A DNA stretch of 64,000 nt from Pontibacter akesuensis (GTDB lineage Bacteria; Bacteroidota; Bacteroidia; Cytophagales; Hymenobacteraceae), in assembly GCF_001611675.1 (NCBI RefSeq), contig NZ_CP014766.1, positions 2,170,001 through 2,234,000 of the forward strand, written 5' to 3'. Positions 16,950 through 25,549 of this stretch are shown piece by piece. The notes under the pieces are model-generated. The model was not told where the DNA came from, did not search any database, and was given only the letters and a program-made list of their open reading frames with translations. Position numbers and translations under genes: made by a program. Each line of letters starts with the position of its first letter. Within the stretch, counting starts at the first letter, position 1.

Positions 16950-18329
16950 ATGACCGAAAGAAAGAACATCGCCATCATGGGAGCTGGTTTGGTCGGCTCG
17001 TTGCTGTCTTTGTACCTGGCCAAACACGGCCACAAAGTAGACCTCTACGAGCGCCGCGCCGACCTGCGCGTCAGCACCATCGACGGCGGCCGTTCCATCA
17101 ACCTGGCCCTCAGCGACCGGGGTTGGCGCGCCTTGAAGGGCCTCGGCATAGAGGAGGAAGTACGGAAGGTAGCCATCCCCATGTATGGCCGCATGATGCA
17201 CGACGAGCAGGGGAACCTCACGCACCAGCCTTACGGCAAGGAAGGGCAGGCCATTTACTCCGTTTCCCGGGGCGGCCTGAACATGGCTTTGATGAACCTG
17301 TCGGAGCCCAACCAGGATATCACCTACCACTTTAACCGCCAGGCCACGGACGTAAACCTGCGCACGAACGAAGTGCAGCTGCGCAACGTGGAAACAGGCA
17401 ACACAGAAACCATACAACCGGACCTGCTATTCGGTGCCGACGGTGCCTACTCTGTTGTGCGCGGTGCCATGCAGAAAGCCGAGCGCTTCGACTACCAGCA
17501 GAGCTACCTGGAGTACGGCTACAAAGAACTGACCATCCCGGCCACGGCCGACGGTGGATGGGCCATCGAGAAAAACGCGCTGCACATCTGGCCGCGCGGC
17601 AACTACATGATGATCGCGCTGCCCAACCCGGACGGCAGCTTTACCTGCACCCTTTTCTTTCCCTATGATGGGGAGCACTCTTTTGCCGCCATCCAAGACA
17701 AAAACGACTTGCTGGCTTTTTTCAACAAAGTTTTCCCGGATGCCGTGCCCCTGATGCCGGAACTGGCGCAGGAGTATTTCGAGAACCCGGTGGGAGCTTT
17801 GGTGACGGTAAAATGCTTTCCGTGGAGCTACAAAGGAACCTCGCTGCTGATAGGCGATGCCAGCCATGCAGTGGTGCCGTTCTATGGGCAGGGCATGAAT
17901 GCTGGTTTCGAGGATATTACGGTGCTGGACCAGATGCTACAGCAGTTTGAGGGGGATGATTGGGAGGCGTTGTTCAAAGCCTTCGAACGCCGCCGTAAGC
18001 CAAACGCCGATGCCATCGCCGACCTGGCCGTGCTGAACTTTGAGGAAATGCGCGACAAAGTAGCCGACCCGCGTTTCCTGCTGCGCAAAAAAATCGAGAA
18101 CAAGATCAGCGCGCAATATCCTGATAAATGGATTCCGCTCTACACCATGGTTACCTTCACAGACCTACCGTATTCCTACGCGCTGGAGACCGGCCAGAAA
18201 CAGGACAAGATCATGAAGAAGGTGATGCGGCACATCAAAAGCTTAGAGGATTATGACAAGCCGGAGGTGCAGCAGCTGTTGGAGAAGCAGCTGGTGCAGA
18301 AGGAGAAGCTGACGCCGTTTCGGGGTTGA
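16950..18329 (+). CDS. kmo: kynurenine 3-monooxygenase
   Basis: An FAD enzyme that hydroxylates L-kynurenine with NADPH and O2 to 3-hydroxykynurenine, the entry to the branch completed by KynU, HaaO, ACMSD and the semialdehyde dehydrogenase in this window. The N-terminal GxGxxG loop reads IMGAGLVGS (about 9-17), the DG motif is LLFGADGAYSVVR (about 155-167) and the GD motif is SLLIGDASHAVVPFYGQGMNAGFED (about 295-319). Length is 459 residues. The start at 16950 is taken because homology begins at MTERKNIAIMG; the open frame extends 63 bp upstream. No AAGTATR occurs within the gene. Confidence 0.95.
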   Translation: MTERKNIAIMGAGLVGSLLSLYLAKHGHKVDLYERRADLRVSTIDGGRSINLALSDRGWRALKGLGIEEEVRKVAIPMYGRMMHDEQGNLTHQPYGKEGQAIYSVSRGGLNMALMNLSEPNQDITYHFNRQATDVNLRTNEVQLRNVETGNTETIQPDLLFGADGAYSVVRGAMQKAERFDYQQSYLEYGYKELTIPATADGGWAIEKNALHIWPRGNYMMIALPNPDGSFTCTLFFPYDGEHSFAAIQDKNDLLAFFNKVFPDAVPLMPELAQEYFENPVGALVTVKCFPWSYKGTSLLIGDASHAVVPFYGQGMNAGFEDITVLDQMLQQFEGDDWEALFKAFERRRKPNADAIADLAVLNFEEMRDKVADPRFLLRKKIENKISAQYPDKWIPLYTMVTFTDLPYSYALETGQKQDKIMKKVMRHIKSLEDYDKPEVQQLLEKQLVQKEKLTPFRG

Positions 18330-18530
18330 TCCAACCACCCCTGCCCCCCCCTCTGGCGCGAGTTTCCAACTCGTGTCTTACAATGATATCGGGTTTGCAA
18401 CTCGACTGGCTTGAAAAGCCATACTTGCTAGGCGGTTGCTATACTTGTGTCAGCCATACTTGCAAAGTGGTTATGCTTGTCACACTTCCTGGCGCAAGCG
18501 TCCGCTTGTGCCTCTAACTGCCTCGGCTTT
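18330..18530. other. intergenic DNA with C-rich element and three AAGTATR motifs
   Basis: CCAACCACCCCTGCCCCCCCTC directly follows the kmo stop. Three YATACTT sites lie within 50 bp (18420, 18441, 18465), the densest cluster seen. GCGCAAGCGTCCGCTTGTGC near 18492 is a small palindrome with relatives at 34240 and 42160. No gene is evident. Confidence 0.5.
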
Positions 18531-18540
18531 CCGCACTTCA

Positions 18541-18776
18541 ACCAAGCTATCTTTTCTAGCTAGTGTCTATCCTCCAGCTCCCAAATACCTATTGTTTCAC
18601 CTTTGGCTTTGGAGCGCTCACGGCCGCGAGGCCCCGTCCTCGGGCATCGCGCTGTGTATTGAAGCTGCTCCTCGCTCCGCTACGGGCTGCCCCTGCAGGG
18701 CACCGCATCACTACAAGGCGCTCAACCCAAGGACTGGAAACGGTTTCAGTAGCCGCTGCTGACGGAGCTTCAGCCA
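18541..18776 (+). repeat. dispersed composite intergenic repeat, copy 2
   Basis: Same blocks as copies 1 and 3, in the same orientation. Copy 2 shares with copy 3 an internal segment around GGGCTGCCC and GGGCACCGCA that differs in copy 1. Confidence 0.75.
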
Positions 18777-18778
18777 AT

Positions 18779-18858
18779 CTCCCTCCCCTGTTTTTAGGGG
18801 AGGATTGGGGAGGAGTAAATTCCCCTCCTTGGACAAGGAGGGGCAGGGGTGGTTGGAT
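18779..18858. repeat. C-rich palindromic element following composite repeat 2
   Basis: Contains CTCCCCTGTTTTTAGGGGAG and CCCCTCCTTGGACAAGGAGGGG followed by CAGGGGTGGTTGG. As at copies 1 and 3, the element directly follows the composite repeat. Confidence 0.65.
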
Positions 18859-18932
18859 TAAAGCATGCAATAAGGTAAAACTCCAGCTATGCAACCTCAA
18901 ACACTCCCCCTCCTGTGAAATCCTTCCCTAAA

Positions 18933-19697
18933 CTACCTGTCCAGCCACTCCTTAAACAGCTGCACTTTTTCCCGGCTCACCACTACCTCACCGGCAGGCG
19001 AGTTATGGCGCAGCTCCAGTTTCAGGCGGCTGTTAGACCAGGCGACAATGTCTTTGACGGCTTTCAGACTAATCAGGAAGCCACGATTCACGCGGAAGAA
19101 CAGCTGCGGGTCTGTTAGCTGCTCCAGTTGTTCCATGGTATAATCGATGGCGTAGCGCTTGCCCGAGTTGCACTGTATAAAAGTGGCTTTCTCATAGCTG
19201 TAAAAGAAATCCACTTCCTCCACCGGGATCATGTGCAGGTGCTCGCCTACTTTCACCACAAAGCGGCTCTTGTAGCTCTTGCCGCCGTTCAGGAATTGCA
19301 TGGCCTGCTCCAGGGCACCCACTTGCGGAGCGGCCGTTTGCCTGCTAAGTTTCCTGAATTTCTCCAGCGCTGCCTGCAGTCCATCCTCGTCAATGGGTTT
19401 GAGCAGGTAATCCACGCTGTTCACCTTAAAGGCTTTGATGGCATAGGCATCGTAGGCGGTGGTGAAGATAACCGGCGCGTCCACCGGCACCTGCTCGAAT
19501 ATCTCAAAACTCAACCCGTCGGCCAGCTGAATGTCCATGAAGATGAGATCAAGCTGTGGCTTTAGTTTTAGCAGCTCCACCGCCTTCCGAACGGAAGGGG
19601 CGGTAGCCAGTACCTCTGCTGTGCTATTGAGTTTCAGGAGCATGTTGGCCAGCCGGTCCGAAGCCAGCTTTTCGTCTTCTACAATAAGTATCCGCAT
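18933..19697 (-). CDS. LytTR-family DNA-binding response regulator
   Basis: A 254-residue two-component regulator. The receiver domain (1-120) shows the acidic pocket (VEDE), the phospho-acceptor in LIFMDIQLADG (about Asp55) and the switch lysine in YLLKPID (about 103). The LytTR domain covers about 150-254, with HMIPVEEVDFFYSYEKATFI and FFRVNRGFLISLKAVKDI. LytTR domains bind pairs of 9-10 bp direct repeats about 21 bp apart, and such pairs lie upstream of the two neighbouring genes. The gene overlaps the sensor kinase stop by one base (TGATG), so translation is probably coupled. Confidence 0.95.
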   Translation of the reverse strand: MRILIVEDEKLASDRLANMLLKLNSTAEVLATAPSVRKAVELLKLKPQLDLIFMDIQLADGLSFEIFEQVPVDAPVIFTTAYDAYAIKAFKVNSVDYLLKPIDEDGLQAALEKFRKLSRQTAAPQVGALEQAMQFLNGGKSYKSRFVVKVGEHLHMIPVEEVDFFYSYEKATFIQCNSGKRYAIDYTMEQLEQLTDPQLFFRVNRGFLISLKAVKDIVAWSNSRLKLELRHNSPAGEVVVSREKVQLFKEWLDR

Positions 19698-20788
19698 CAG
19701 GAATGGAAGTATAGCAGGGGGAGTTTTACAATGAAATCGTGTTCCGTAGTAATTATCTGGACTTTTTTGCCGGTAAGGTAAGTATAGCGGGAGTCAATGT
19801 TAGACAGGCCCATACCTGTGGACTCCTCCCGGACACGCCGCGCCTGCAGGTTGTTCTGCACCACCAGGTACTCCTCCTCCAGGTATAAATGCACCCGAAG
19901 CGGCTGCTCCTCCAGCGCCATGTTGTGCTTGATGGCGTTTTCCAGCAGCATCTGCAGGGCCAGCGGTACCACCATCAGGTCTGCATCCAACGGGAGGTCG
20001 TTCTGCACCTGTAGCGCGGCACCATGCCTGATCTTCTGCAGGTAGATGTACGATTCAGCGAAGTGCAGCTCCTCCAGCAGGGGCACCACCTCTTTCTGGC
20101 GGCTGTCGAGCACATAGCGGTATACTTCGGAGAGCTTCCGGATAAACCGAACCGCCTGCTTCTGATCCGTCTCCACCAGGCTGGTAAGCACGTTCAGGCT
20201 GTTGAACAGGAAGTGCGGGTTTACCTGCGCCTTCAGCGACTCGTACTGCGAGGCGATGCTTTCCTTTTTCAGGCGCTCCACATTGATGGCCATCTCCCGC
20301 CAGCTTAGCAGGAAAGCACGGCTGTGCATGGCCAGCGAGATGATAAAGGTGATGAACACAGGACCGTACACGTTGTTCATCAGCGCCTTCTCACCCAGTT
20401 CCTGAAACGGAATGTCTTTTATGGCCAGAAAGAAGGCATTAACCAGCACCGCCACCACCGTGGATACGACAAGGGTGCCAACCAAGCTGATCACCAGCCT
20501 TTTGCCCAGGTTTTCAAACCACGGCACACGCTTGTCCAGCAGCGCCGTAAGGTGGCTGTTTGCCTGCCAGAGCCCCACAAACATCACAAAAGAAAAGGTA
20601 ATGTTGTAGGCCGTCTGCGCCAGGTCGTCCTGAATGCAGTGGGGGCAGAGGAGAAGTATGGTGGCGGTGATGGCGGCCAAAAGGATGCCCAGCTGCTTCA
20701 GAAACTTCCGCAGTGCATTTGCCTTAACAGGTGTGGCTGCCGGGGCTACAGGATTGGGCGCTAGTGGTTTCTCTTTCAATGAGGCCAT
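19697..20788 (-). CDS. sensor histidine kinase, LytS/YpdA-like (His_kinase PF06580)
   Basis: A 363-residue membrane kinase. About four hydrophobic segments span residues 25-160, followed by the domain with the phospho-acceptor His in QVNPHFLFNSLNVL (about 195) and a degenerate GHKL ATPase domain with LQMLLENAIKHNM and STGMGLSNIDSRY. It would autophosphorylate and pass phosphate to the LytTR regulator directly downstream. The ligand is unknown. The start at 20788 (MASLKEK) is preferred to the ATG 57 bp upstream. Confidence 0.93.
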   Translation of the reverse strand: MASLKEKPLAPNPVAPAATPVKANALRKFLKQLGILLAAITATILLLCPHCIQDDLAQTAYNITFSFVMFVGLWQANSHLTALLDKRVPWFENLGKRLVISLVGTLVVSTVVAVLVNAFFLAIKDIPFQELGEKALMNNVYGPVFITFIISLAMHSRAFLLSWREMAINVERLKKESIASQYESLKAQVNPHFLFNSLNVLTSLVETDQKQAVRFIRKLSEVYRYVLDSRQKEVVPLLEELHFAESYIYLQKIRHGAALQVQNDLPLDADLMVVPLALQMLLENAIKHNMALEEQPLRVHLYLEEEYLVVQNNLQARRVREESTGMGLSNIDSRYTYLTGKKVQIITTEHDFIVKLPLLYFHS

Positions 20789-20901
20789 CGGGAAGTATAA
20801 AAGCGAATATAATAACTTAACAGAATTAGTTTGCACCCTTGGCAAGTATAAACCGGACCGTGCTTTTCAGGAACACCTGCTGTGTAGCTACTGCCGCCTA
20901 C

Positions 20902-21600
20902 CTAGTTTGAGCCGGTTTTTCCAGCCACTACTTCTCCTGTTGCTTTTTCTTTCCGGGCCTTCAATTTATACTTGGTGATGAAGAAGCTGATAACGGCGGT
21001 GCCAGTTACGGTTGGTCCGAGCCAGGCAACCACGGGCGGAAGTATGGTGTTATTGACAACCAGGAAAGCCGTGAAAGCCGCAATGTTGCCCGCTATCATG
21101 CGCGTGATGTGGTCGTAAAGCCAGAAGTTCTTATCAGTCGGGGCCTTGGTATACTTGCGCACGTCTTTCGCAACTAAAAGCAACGCGATACTTCCAAACA
21201 CAATTGAAATGATACTGCTGCTGTCAAAGCTGCCGCCTGTGAAGCCAGCGAAAACAAAGTATGCCGCGAAGGCAGCCATCACCAGAGAGATACCCCAGTC
21301 CTGCAACGGCGGCTTCCGCCCTTTCGCCAATCCCTTCAGGTTTAAAACCCGATAGCCGGAAATGACAAGGTAGGCGCTGAACACCCCGATAATCAGCAGA
21401 AATGGGCTGTGGTGGTTTGGCAGGGCAGCCATTGTAACAGCCGTACCGGATACCAGCATCATCGCATAAAAGAAGATTTTGCCCGTGAGGCGGTGCTGTT
21501 TGCCGCCCTTCCTGTTTACCATCGACACGGGCCCTGCAATTAAGCTGATGGTGCCGGCTGCAATGTGGAGGATGAGGAGCACTGTGAATAGCGTTTCCAT
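20902..21600 (-). CDS. DUF2306-like membrane protein, putative LytTR target
   Basis: A 232-residue integral membrane protein with about six or seven hydrophobic segments. The N-terminal part LHIAAGTISLIAGPVSM and GKQHRLTGKIFFYAM resembles DUF2306 proteins, whose histidines sit in similar positions; this is a recall-based match. A charged tail (KARKEKATGEVVAGK) ends the protein. It lies 113 bp upstream of the LytTR kinase gene in the same orientation, and a LytTR-type direct repeat is centred about 80 bp before its start. Function unknown. Confidence 0.75.
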   Translation of the reverse strand: METLFTVLLILHIAAGTISLIAGPVSMVNRKGGKQHRLTGKIFFYAMMLVSGTAVTMAALPNHHSPFLLIIGVFSAYLVISGYRVLNLKGLAKGRKPPLQDWGISLVMAAFAAYFVFAGFTGGSFDSSSIISIVFGSIALLLVAKDVRKYTKAPTDKNFWLYDHITRMIAGNIAAFTAFLVVNNTILPPVVAWLGPTVTGTAVISFFITKYKLKARKEKATGEVVAGKTGSN

Positions 21601-21664
21601 GGCTGATCTGGTTTTGATTTAAACCAAAGGTGCGAAGGCCATTGCCTTGCTCAAATTGAAAGTA

Positions 21665-21695
21665 GATGAACTGTAGCCTTGGCAGGATGAACTGT
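21665..21695 (-). promoter_or_regulatory. LytTR-type direct repeat upstream of the DUF2306-like gene
   Basis: GATGAACTGT occurs twice (21665-21674 and 21686-21695), 21 bp apart. Read toward the gene this is ACAGTTCATC, which matches the known LytTR half-site pattern [TA][AC][CA]GTTN[AG][TG] at all positions. The inner edge is 64 bp before the start codon at 21600. Confidence 0.65.
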
Positions 21696-21743
21696 CAGAA
21701 GCGGTGCCCGGGCGTTTCCTATAACCAAGTATGGCCGTTGGAG

Positions 21744-22838
21744 CTACTCCAGGCTTGTGAGGGCGCGGGAGTTGCGGACAAGTATAACGTGCTGGAAAAA
21801 GCCGGTTGTAACCTGCTGCGCGCTGTGGGGAAGTATGTCTCCGCCCATCAGGTTAACTTTGATACCCGCCAGTTTTTGACTGTTGCTGTAGGGTGAGCCT
21901 GGCTGGCGCAGGTCAAAAAGCGTGATGGTGTGCGGTGAAGTTACTTCTCTAAGATCCCTGATGCCCTGCACCAAGGTGAAGGGGCCGTCGGCGTTTACCA
22001 GTGCTGTTTTGCCGTCCGGTGGCGATGGGAACTGCTCGTTTTGGGGCAGCGCCATTTCACTGTCGAGGGTGAGGCAGGCGATGCTCTGAACCTTGTTTGC
22101 GAAAGGCAAGTCTGAGCGCCTGATCTTGGCGGCGAAAGGATAAATGTTCTTCTCGCCGATGCCGCTTTGCAGCACATGGGTGTAGCCGAACAGGCCGTAG
22201 AACTTCTCGTTTTGCAGCCCGCGCTTCTCCACAGTGTTTTTAAAATTCACCAGCATCATCGAGTCCCTGCCAATCTCCCGCGAAGTGTCCTCAAAATCTT
22301 TGTCAACCCCGATAACTGTTAGCTTCAGGGAGTCTGGCAGTGTTTGGTTGTAGTTATAAACATCCAGCCACTTCTGGTACAGCTCTTTGCTGGATTGCTG
22401 CGGAATGCGCAGCTTGATATCGCGGATCACCTGCCACAGCAGCAGCGTGTCCGGTGTATTGTCCAGCAGGAACGCGTTTAGATTCTTAGCCCTGCTACTG
22501 TCCATCTCGGCCACATAGTACCGGAGGCCAATTTTCTTGTTCAGGTGCAGCAGCATGAACTTGTCTATTTGCTGCACATCGGCAAAGCCGTGGTTCTCGC
22601 CAAGCAGAAAAACCTGGTTGGAGTAAAAGGTGCTGTCGAATAAGGCAGCATCAGCCGTGGCAGTACTTAGGAGCTGTTGGCTTAGGTTTTGTTTGTTTTG
22701 CGTGAGGTAAGTAGTGTTTGCCGCATCGGTGCCGCCCAGGTAGTAGGTGTTCATTGTCCAGAAAAACAGGAGCAGCACCAACGGCAGCAGCAGCAATACG
22801 AGAAGCGTTTTAGCAAGAGTTCTGAGTAGCTTTTTCAT
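21744..22838 (-). CDS. erythromycin-esterase-like secreted or membrane-anchored protein
   Basis: A 364-residue protein from the ATG at 22838. Residues 1-30 are a basic start plus a long hydrophobic segment, so it is exported or anchored by its N-terminus. FLLGENHGFADVQQIDKFML (about 83-102) resembles the early motif of erythromycin-esterase-like and ChaN/TraB-like proteins (LGE.HG), and LRYYVAEMDSSRAKNLN adds a family-like Glu. Real esterase activity is not shown. A LytTR-type direct repeat lies 61 bp upstream, at the same distance as in the neighbouring DUF2306-like gene. Confidence 0.65.
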   Translation of the reverse strand: MKKLLRTLAKTLLVLLLLPLVLLLFFWTMNTYYLGGTDAANTTYLTQNKQNLSQQLLSTATADAALFDSTFYSNQVFLLGENHGFADVQQIDKFMLLHLNKKIGLRYYVAEMDSSRAKNLNAFLLDNTPDTLLLWQVIRDIKLRIPQQSSKELYQKWLDVYNYNQTLPDSLKLTVIGVDKDFEDTSREIGRDSMMLVNFKNTVEKRGLQNEKFYGLFGYTHVLQSGIGEKNIYPFAAKIRRSDLPFANKVQSIACLTLDSEMALPQNEQFPSPPDGKTALVNADGPFTLVQGIRDLREVTSPHTITLFDLRQPGSPYSNSQKLAGIKVNLMGGDILPHSAQQVTTGFFQHVILVRNSRALTSLE

Positions 22839-22899
22839 AGTTGTTGTTAAGTTTCGATCCAAAGGTGCACAGCTAATCAGTGCTATAAAATCGAAACCA

Positions 22900-22930
22900 G
22901 ATCAACTGTCGGATGGGGAGGATGAACCGT
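22900..22930 (-). promoter_or_regulatory. LytTR-type direct repeat upstream of the esterase-like gene
   Basis: GATCAACTGT (22900-22909) and GATGAACCGT (22921-22930) are 21 bp apart, the same spacing as at 21665-21695. In gene direction they read ACGGTTCATC and ACAGTTGATC. The second fits the LytTR half-site fully; the first has one mismatch. The inner edge is 61 bp from the start codon at 22838. Confidence 0.6.
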
Positions 22931-23079
22931 CGAAAATGGTATCTGCACCGGATCAGAGCCCTTTGCCATAACGGCTGCAACACAACTATTTCTTTTAAAG
23001 CGGGTATAAAGCTGAAGGTGCCAGGAAAAAAATCCCACCATCAACCAAGTTTTTACCTTTCATTTCAATCCTGAATCTT

Positions 23080-23571
23080 ATGAATTTAACGCATAAATTA
23101 AAGGGCGCTGCCTTCGCTGCGCTGCTATTCGGCGCTACGGCGGTTACCCCGGTTTTTGCGCAGCAAGCCACGGCACCCGCACAGCAGGGCCAGCAGCAAA
23201 ACTTCACAGAAGCTGAGCTAAAGCAGTTTGCCAACGCTAACTCCCGTTTGATGGTCATTCAACAGGAGGGCGAGAAAACCATGATGGGCATTCTGGAGGA
23301 AGAAAAGCTAAGTATAGACAAGTTTAACCAGATGGCGCAGGCACACCAGCAGCAGAAGCTTGCCGAGGTGGGAGCCACGCCGGAGGAAATGGCTGCCTTT
23401 AACAAAGCCGCACAGCGCATGATGGAGTTGCAGCCGGCCATGCAGAAGCAAGTGGAAACAGCCATTCAGAAAGACGGCATGACGCTGGACAAGTATGAGC
23501 AGATTATGATCGCCTACCGCCAGGACCAGGCACTGCAGCAGCGTGTGCAAAAACTAATGGAGCAGCAGTAG
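23080..23571 (+). CDS. DUF4168-like exported protein
   Basis: A 163-residue protein with a cleavable signal peptide (basic start, hydrophobic 8-22, cleavage after VFAQQ). The mature part is helical and Gln/Glu-rich, with a duplicated pattern: FTEAELKQFANANSRLM...LSIDKFNQMAQAHQQQ and MTLDKYEQIMIAYRQD. This matches what I recall of DUF4168 periplasmic proteins. Function unknown. It is a single gene closed by a strong terminator. Confidence 0.72.
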   Translation: MNLTHKLKGAAFAALLFGATAVTPVFAQQATAPAQQGQQQNFTEAELKQFANANSRLMVIQQEGEKTMMGILEEEKLSIDKFNQMAQAHQQQKLAEVGATPEEMAAFNKAAQRMMELQPAMQKQVETAIQKDGMTLDKYEQIMIAYRQDQALQQRVQKLMEQQ

Positions 23572-23591
23572 AATAAAACCGATAAGCAAGC

Positions 23592-23628
23592 AAAAGCCCC
23601 GGCAGTGACTAACTGCCGGGGCTTTTTT
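23592..23628 (+). terminator. terminator after the DUF4168-like gene
   Basis: A 15-bp perfect stem (23592-23606 and 23612-23626) with a 5-base loop runs into a T-run. On the other strand the A-run gives a T-run as well, so it may also end the convergent gene at 23646. Confidence 0.85.
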
Positions 23629-23645
23629 ATAGGAAATGTAGAAGC

Positions 23646-25211
23646 CTACTTCTGCTGCACCGTCTGCTCGGGCACCTGGCCGTGGGCAAACTCCACAATA
23701 CGGAAGGTCCGGGTCTTACGGTCGTAGTAGCCGTAGTGCAGCTTATCGCCGTAGCGGTACATGGTCTGGAACTCCGGCTCACGCTTCAGCTCGCGCTCAT
23801 ACGCGTCCACTTTTTCCTGCAGCACCTCCACTTCGCCTTCCTGCTCTACCTTGTTCAGGCTTTGGGCATCCAGCACAGTATGGAAGTATGTGCTGATACC
23901 CGGGCCAGTCGGGAATCCGCTGCCCTGTCCAAACGGATCGTAGAAATAGCGGCTGTAGTAGGGCGAGTTCAGGTAATAGCTCGGGATATTATAAGCTGGT
24001 GTCCAGCGGCCGGGAATCAGGGCCAGACCACGTGAAGTGCGCACATAGCGGTCCGGAGTCTTCACCATACGGTTCTGGTCCCGGCTGCCGTTGCGCTCGT
24101 CTGGCGCTTTGTAGGAGCCAATCGTGAGCTGCAGCGTGCTGTCGCTGTACGTATCCACGGTGATGGCCGGAATGCCCGTTGCCAGGTTTCTCATCACCTT
24201 ATCCTGCTTCTCGATTACCTGCTGCCCATCAGAGAACAAGCCCCTGGTGCCGCGCTGGTGTACGGGTGTCGATTTGATGGCAATCTCCTCGTTCTCCCCG
24301 TAGTTATATTCCTTTATAGGCTGCAGCGTGTTGAAATCGAAGGCAGCCAGCTTGAACTTGTCTTTCTCCAACTGCACACGGAACAGCTTGTCCTGGTGAA
24401 GGAAAGAGTTAAAGCTAGGGGAGTTGCGCTGCTCCAGCACCGGCAGTGTGCGGTACTGCGTCTGGCCGGTGTTCCAGTCCAGCGTCAGAATCTCGGTTGT
24501 TGTTTCATCCGATTTCTTTCCGCGTACCGCGTAGCCGTCAAACACCATGTGCAGCTTATCACCACGGGTATAGATCTTGCTGCGGTGATGGCCCGTGAAC
24601 ACATTGCGCTCCAGGTCCGGGTGCACGTAAATCATACCAGACTCGCGGGCATGGCGTTCGCGGGTGCGGGGCATATCCTCAGTTTTAAAAACCTGGTGGT
24701 CCATCGTCGCCACGTTCTCCTCGGAGTCGCGGTACAGGTGGAAGTTCTCGTCCTTATCCGTGTACAGCATATAGAAGTGGTCCTTGTCGCCGAAGCCACC
24801 GATAAAGGTCACTTTGCGGTCCAAGTCCAACTGCACATCCTGCATGCTGCGGAAAGCGCCGGTGTGGCGGTTAATGGCAAAGGGGCGCACGTACTCGCGG
24901 CGGCCGTTCACAAAGCGGCTGTAAAAGATAAATTCATCATCTGTTACGCGGCTTCCCAGCACCTGCGGGTCTTTGGACTGACGGTACGGAATCTGGTGCT
25001 GCGCCAGTTTCTGACCGGTGGGGGAGATTAGGGCAAAGTTAAGATTGCCGTTCTGGTAATAGTAAATACACACCATGCCGTCGTCGTCTGCCACCGATAC
25101 TAGGTCCTCGGCGCGGCTCATGGGTAATTCTATATTGGCGAACTCTTTCTGGGCATTGGCCGCAGTGGCGAAGGCCCCCACAAAGAGCAGGCTGAAAAGT
25201 AGTTTACGCAT
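23646..25211 (-). CDS. hypothetical exported protein, 521 residues
   Basis: I do not recognise a family. A signal peptide is clear (MRKLLFSLLFVGAFATAANAQ). The rest is hydrophilic and beta-rich, with repeated stretches on display of values (VSVADDDGMVCIYYYQNGNLNFALIS, GDKDHFYMLYTDKDENFHLY, GDKLHMVFDGYAV) that look like propeller blades. A Tyr/Pro/Gly-rich part near 415-455 (YYLNSPYYSRYFYDPFGQGS) precedes a helical, Glu-rich segment. It probably acts in the periplasm or at the surface (inference). The long intergenic stretch upstream holds no second gene. Confidence 0.75.
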   Translation of the reverse strand: MRKLLFSLLFVGAFATAANAQKEFANIELPMSRAEDLVSVADDDGMVCIYYYQNGNLNFALISPTGQKLAQHQIPYRQSKDPQVLGSRVTDDEFIFYSRFVNGRREYVRPFAINRHTGAFRSMQDVQLDLDRKVTFIGGFGDKDHFYMLYTDKDENFHLYRDSEENVATMDHQVFKTEDMPRTRERHARESGMIYVHPDLERNVFTGHHRSKIYTRGDKLHMVFDGYAVRGKKSDETTTEILTLDWNTGQTQYRTLPVLEQRNSPSFNSFLHQDKLFRVQLEKDKFKLAAFDFNTLQPIKEYNYGENEEIAIKSTPVHQRGTRGLFSDGQQVIEKQDKVMRNLATGIPAITVDTYSDSTLQLTIGSYKAPDERNGSRDQNRMVKTPDRYVRTSRGLALIPGRWTPAYNIPSYYLNSPYYSRYFYDPFGQGSGFPTGPGISTYFHTVLDAQSLNKVEQEGEVEVLQEKVDAYERELKREPEFQTMYRYGDKLHYGYYDRKTRTFRIVEFAHGQVPEQTVQQK

Positions 25212-25496
25212 AGTATAAAAGCTTGAGATTAATACTATTACAACTACAAATACTTGGCCAAAGTATAAAATATAGCTGGGAATGTATTAAAAGTTTAAGG
25301 CACATCCTTACTTGCCGCATATACTAGTTGGTAAAACCTGGAAGCGCATTCTGATACCCCTACCAATAACATTCCCACAGTACATCCGGGTCTGGTAAGT
25401 ATGGGCAAAAGTGCTGCTGCTTTAGCTTTTAAGTAGACAGCGTTCGATGGTGTCTTCTTATCACTTTGACATCTTCTTAAGGAATTATGAGTCCAT
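25212..25496. other. intergenic region with four AAGTAT motifs and no gene
   Basis: About 285 bp between the 521-residue protein and the asnS terminator. It carries AAGTAT cores at 25247, 25260 and 25397, with two more just downstream at 25513 and 25535. I see no tRNA fold or conserved reading frame. Confidence 0.5.
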
Positions 25497-25527
25497 AAAA
25501 AAAGCCCGGCCAAAGTATAGCCGGGCT
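25497..25527 (-). terminator. asnS terminator with AAGTATA loop
   Basis: An 8-bp stem AGCCCGGC/GCCGGGCT (25503-25510 and 25520-25527) encloses CAAAGTATA. On the minus strand a run of seven T follows. It lies 23 bp past the asnS stop. Confidence 0.8.
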
Positions 25528-25549
25528 CTCCTGCAAAGTATAAAGTCAC

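Noticed and set aside
25212-25549. A tRNA or structured RNA gene in the long gaps
   Set aside because: No cloverleaf, CCA end or T-loop signature seen here, at 26990-27342 or at 44865-45220.
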